From: CAVHIG01 sp963636105
GTDB taxonomy: Bacteria > Bacillota > Clostridia > Peptostreptococcales > Anaerovoracaceae
Assembly (NCBI GenBank): GCA_963636105.1
Contig: CAVHIG010000067.1
Location: forward strand, 1-6,784
DNA: 6,784 nt
Reading direction: 5' to 3'
Below the pieces are notes generated by a model. It worked only from the letters and a program-made list of their open reading frames with translations. It was not told the DNA's origin and did no database searches. The translations under genes and the position numbers were made by a program. Below are positions 5,793 through 6,784 of this stretch, one piece after another; position 1 is the stretch's first letter, and the number at the start of each line of letters is the position of its first letter.

Positions 5793-6784
5793 ATGCGAAG
5801 GGATGTGGATGATATTCTTTTAAACTATTGGACAAACGCCTTTTTTATGATGGTTTTCTTGGTAGTGCTTTTGATGCGCTCAGCGCAGGGCATAAAGCAG
5901 CCTTCGAGCCGAAAGAGAACTTGCGTACTCATAGCTATGACCATATTTTATGTTCTGATGGACGCTGTATTCATTACATGTCACATAACAGCAAATAAGA
6001 CAATATGGGCATACGTTGTATTTGTATTTTATGTCGCTTATACACTTCTTCCATTTGCATGGCACCAATTCGTAAGAAATTTTGTAGGCGCAAGTCCTGC
6101 CATGTACAAGATGGAATTTATACCTATTGTGGTTTTGATCGTACTCGTGCTTCTCACACCGTTTACCGGAGTGCTTTGGTCCTTTGACGCAGACGGCATG
6201 TATGTAAGAGGTCCGCTCTTTACATTTTATACATACCTCAATTATTTCTACTATGTAGAGCCTTTGATATACGCGCTCGTTATAGTTCTCAGAGGTAAAA
6301 AGAAAGAAGAACCGTATCTTCCGCATTCGGTATGCATATCGCTTGTGCCTATCGTAGGCGCCATAGTCAATAACTTCATCATACCGATATATGAGATTTA
6401 TCCGTTCCAGCCGTTCTGCTCTGTGGTAATTGCGCTTTTGGCTTACTTCTTCATGGCATCCACGGAGACTGACGCACTGCAGGTAAAGCATCAGGAAGAG
6501 ATTCAGAATGCTCTCACTCAGGCACAGGATGCTACAGCGCAGGCTCTCGAGGCAAGCCAGGTAAAATCTGATTTTCTCTCAAATATGAGCCATGACATCC
6601 GTACTCCTATGAATGCCATCATAAATCTCACACAGCTTGCGCAGAAAGAAAATGACATAAATGTCATACATCAATATCTGGATAAAATAAGCATCTCGAG
6701 CAAATTTCTCCTCGGCCTCATAAATGACATACTCGACATGAGCAAAATTGAGAGCGGTGAGCTTACACTGAATAAGGATACTCT
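5793..6784 (+). CDS. Seven-helix membrane sensor histidine kinase, 3' end cut by window
   Basis: The open frame runs from 5748 (after a TAG at 5745) to the right edge; 330 codons are visible from the ATG at 5793. About seven hydrophobic helices (near 15-29, 43-60, 70-88, 109-124, 148-166, 180-197, 207-222) form the sensor. A charged, heptad-like linker (about 225-257) leads to the dimerisation/phosphoacceptor domain FLSNMSHDIRTPMNAI, with phosphoacceptor His267 (codon 6591-6593), and then GLINDILDMSKIESGE. The ATPase domain and any receiver domain lie beyond the window; this H-box type is common in hybrid kinases. It would autophosphorylate and pass phosphate to a response regulator not seen here. 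The start has only a weak ribosome site, but it fits the promoter, and the sensor signature then falls at the same residue numbers as in the GGDEF neighbour. Confidence 0.93.
   Translation, partial: MRRDVDDILLNYWTNAFFMMVFLVVLLMRSAQGIKQPSSRKRTCVLIAMTIFYVLMDAVFITCHITANKTIWAYVVFVFYVAYTLLPFAWHQFVRNFVGASPAMYKMEFIPIVVLIVLVLLTPFTGVLWSFDADGMYVRGPLFTFYTYLNYFYYVEPLIYALVIVLRGKKKEEPYLPHSVCISLVPIVGAIVNNFIIPIYEIYPFQPFCSVVIALLAYFFMASTETDALQVKHQEEIQNALTQAQDATAQALEASQVKSDFLSNMSHDIRTPMNAIINLTQLAQKENDINVIHQYLDKISISSKFLLGLINDILDMSKIESGELTLNKDT

Noticed and set aside
5476..5835. 119-codon minus-strand frame rich in His and Arg, upstream of the GGDEF gene
   Set aside because: Its His-rich section arises from the 9-nt CGTG-type tandem units read backwards. 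There is no ribosome binding site, and its start lies inside the histidine kinase gene on the other strand.
5880..6491. 203-codon minus-strand frame
   Set aside because: It is the antisense shadow of the histidine kinase, which has clear HisKA motifs in its own frame. The antisense product is Cys/Tyr-rich with no domain.

Overview
The window looks like part of a draft chromosome from an anaerobic Firmicute of the Clostridia, most likely Lachnospiraceae. That rests on the low-to-moderate GC content, the Gram-positive style sigma-A promoters, a single-chain pyruvate carboxylase of clostridial type, and two signalling proteins built on the same seven-helix sensor. The family-level call is an inference; no ribosomal or other marker gene is present. 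A run of ten N at 493-502 marks an unresolved assembly join inside a repeat.

Layout. 1-670 is gene-free. It holds two copies of an interspersed repeat whose shared part is 107/108 identical. The first copy forms a long imperfect hairpin. Between them are AT-rich hairpins and a sigma-A-like promoter, and the region ends in a strong bidirectional terminator. 675-4112 (minus) is a complete pyruvate carboxylase gene (pyc) with its own extended -10 promoter at 4201-4229. 4240-5382 (minus) is a membrane-bound GGDEF protein, a probable diguanylate cyclase, with a run of eight G as its ribosome binding site. 5383-5792 is a divergent intergenic region with dyads, short tandem repeats and a good promoter for the rightward gene. 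5793 to the right edge (plus) is the 5' part of a membrane histidine kinase, cut by the window end.

How they relate. The GGDEF protein and the histidine kinase are transcribed divergently. They share a seven-helix N-terminal sensor with the same F-D-x4-Y-x-R-G-P-L-F signature at identical residue numbers (131-143). They therefore look like one receptor module duplicated and joined to two outputs: second-messenger synthesis and phosphorelay. Pyruvate carboxylase supplies oxaloacetate to central metabolism. It lies downstream of the GGDEF gene on the same strand, but its own promoter suggests separate control, with possible read-through.

The most interesting items are the paired sensors with different outputs, the repeat family with its structurally kept but sequence-divergent central hairpin, and the homopolymeric ribosome binding site of the GGDEF gene.
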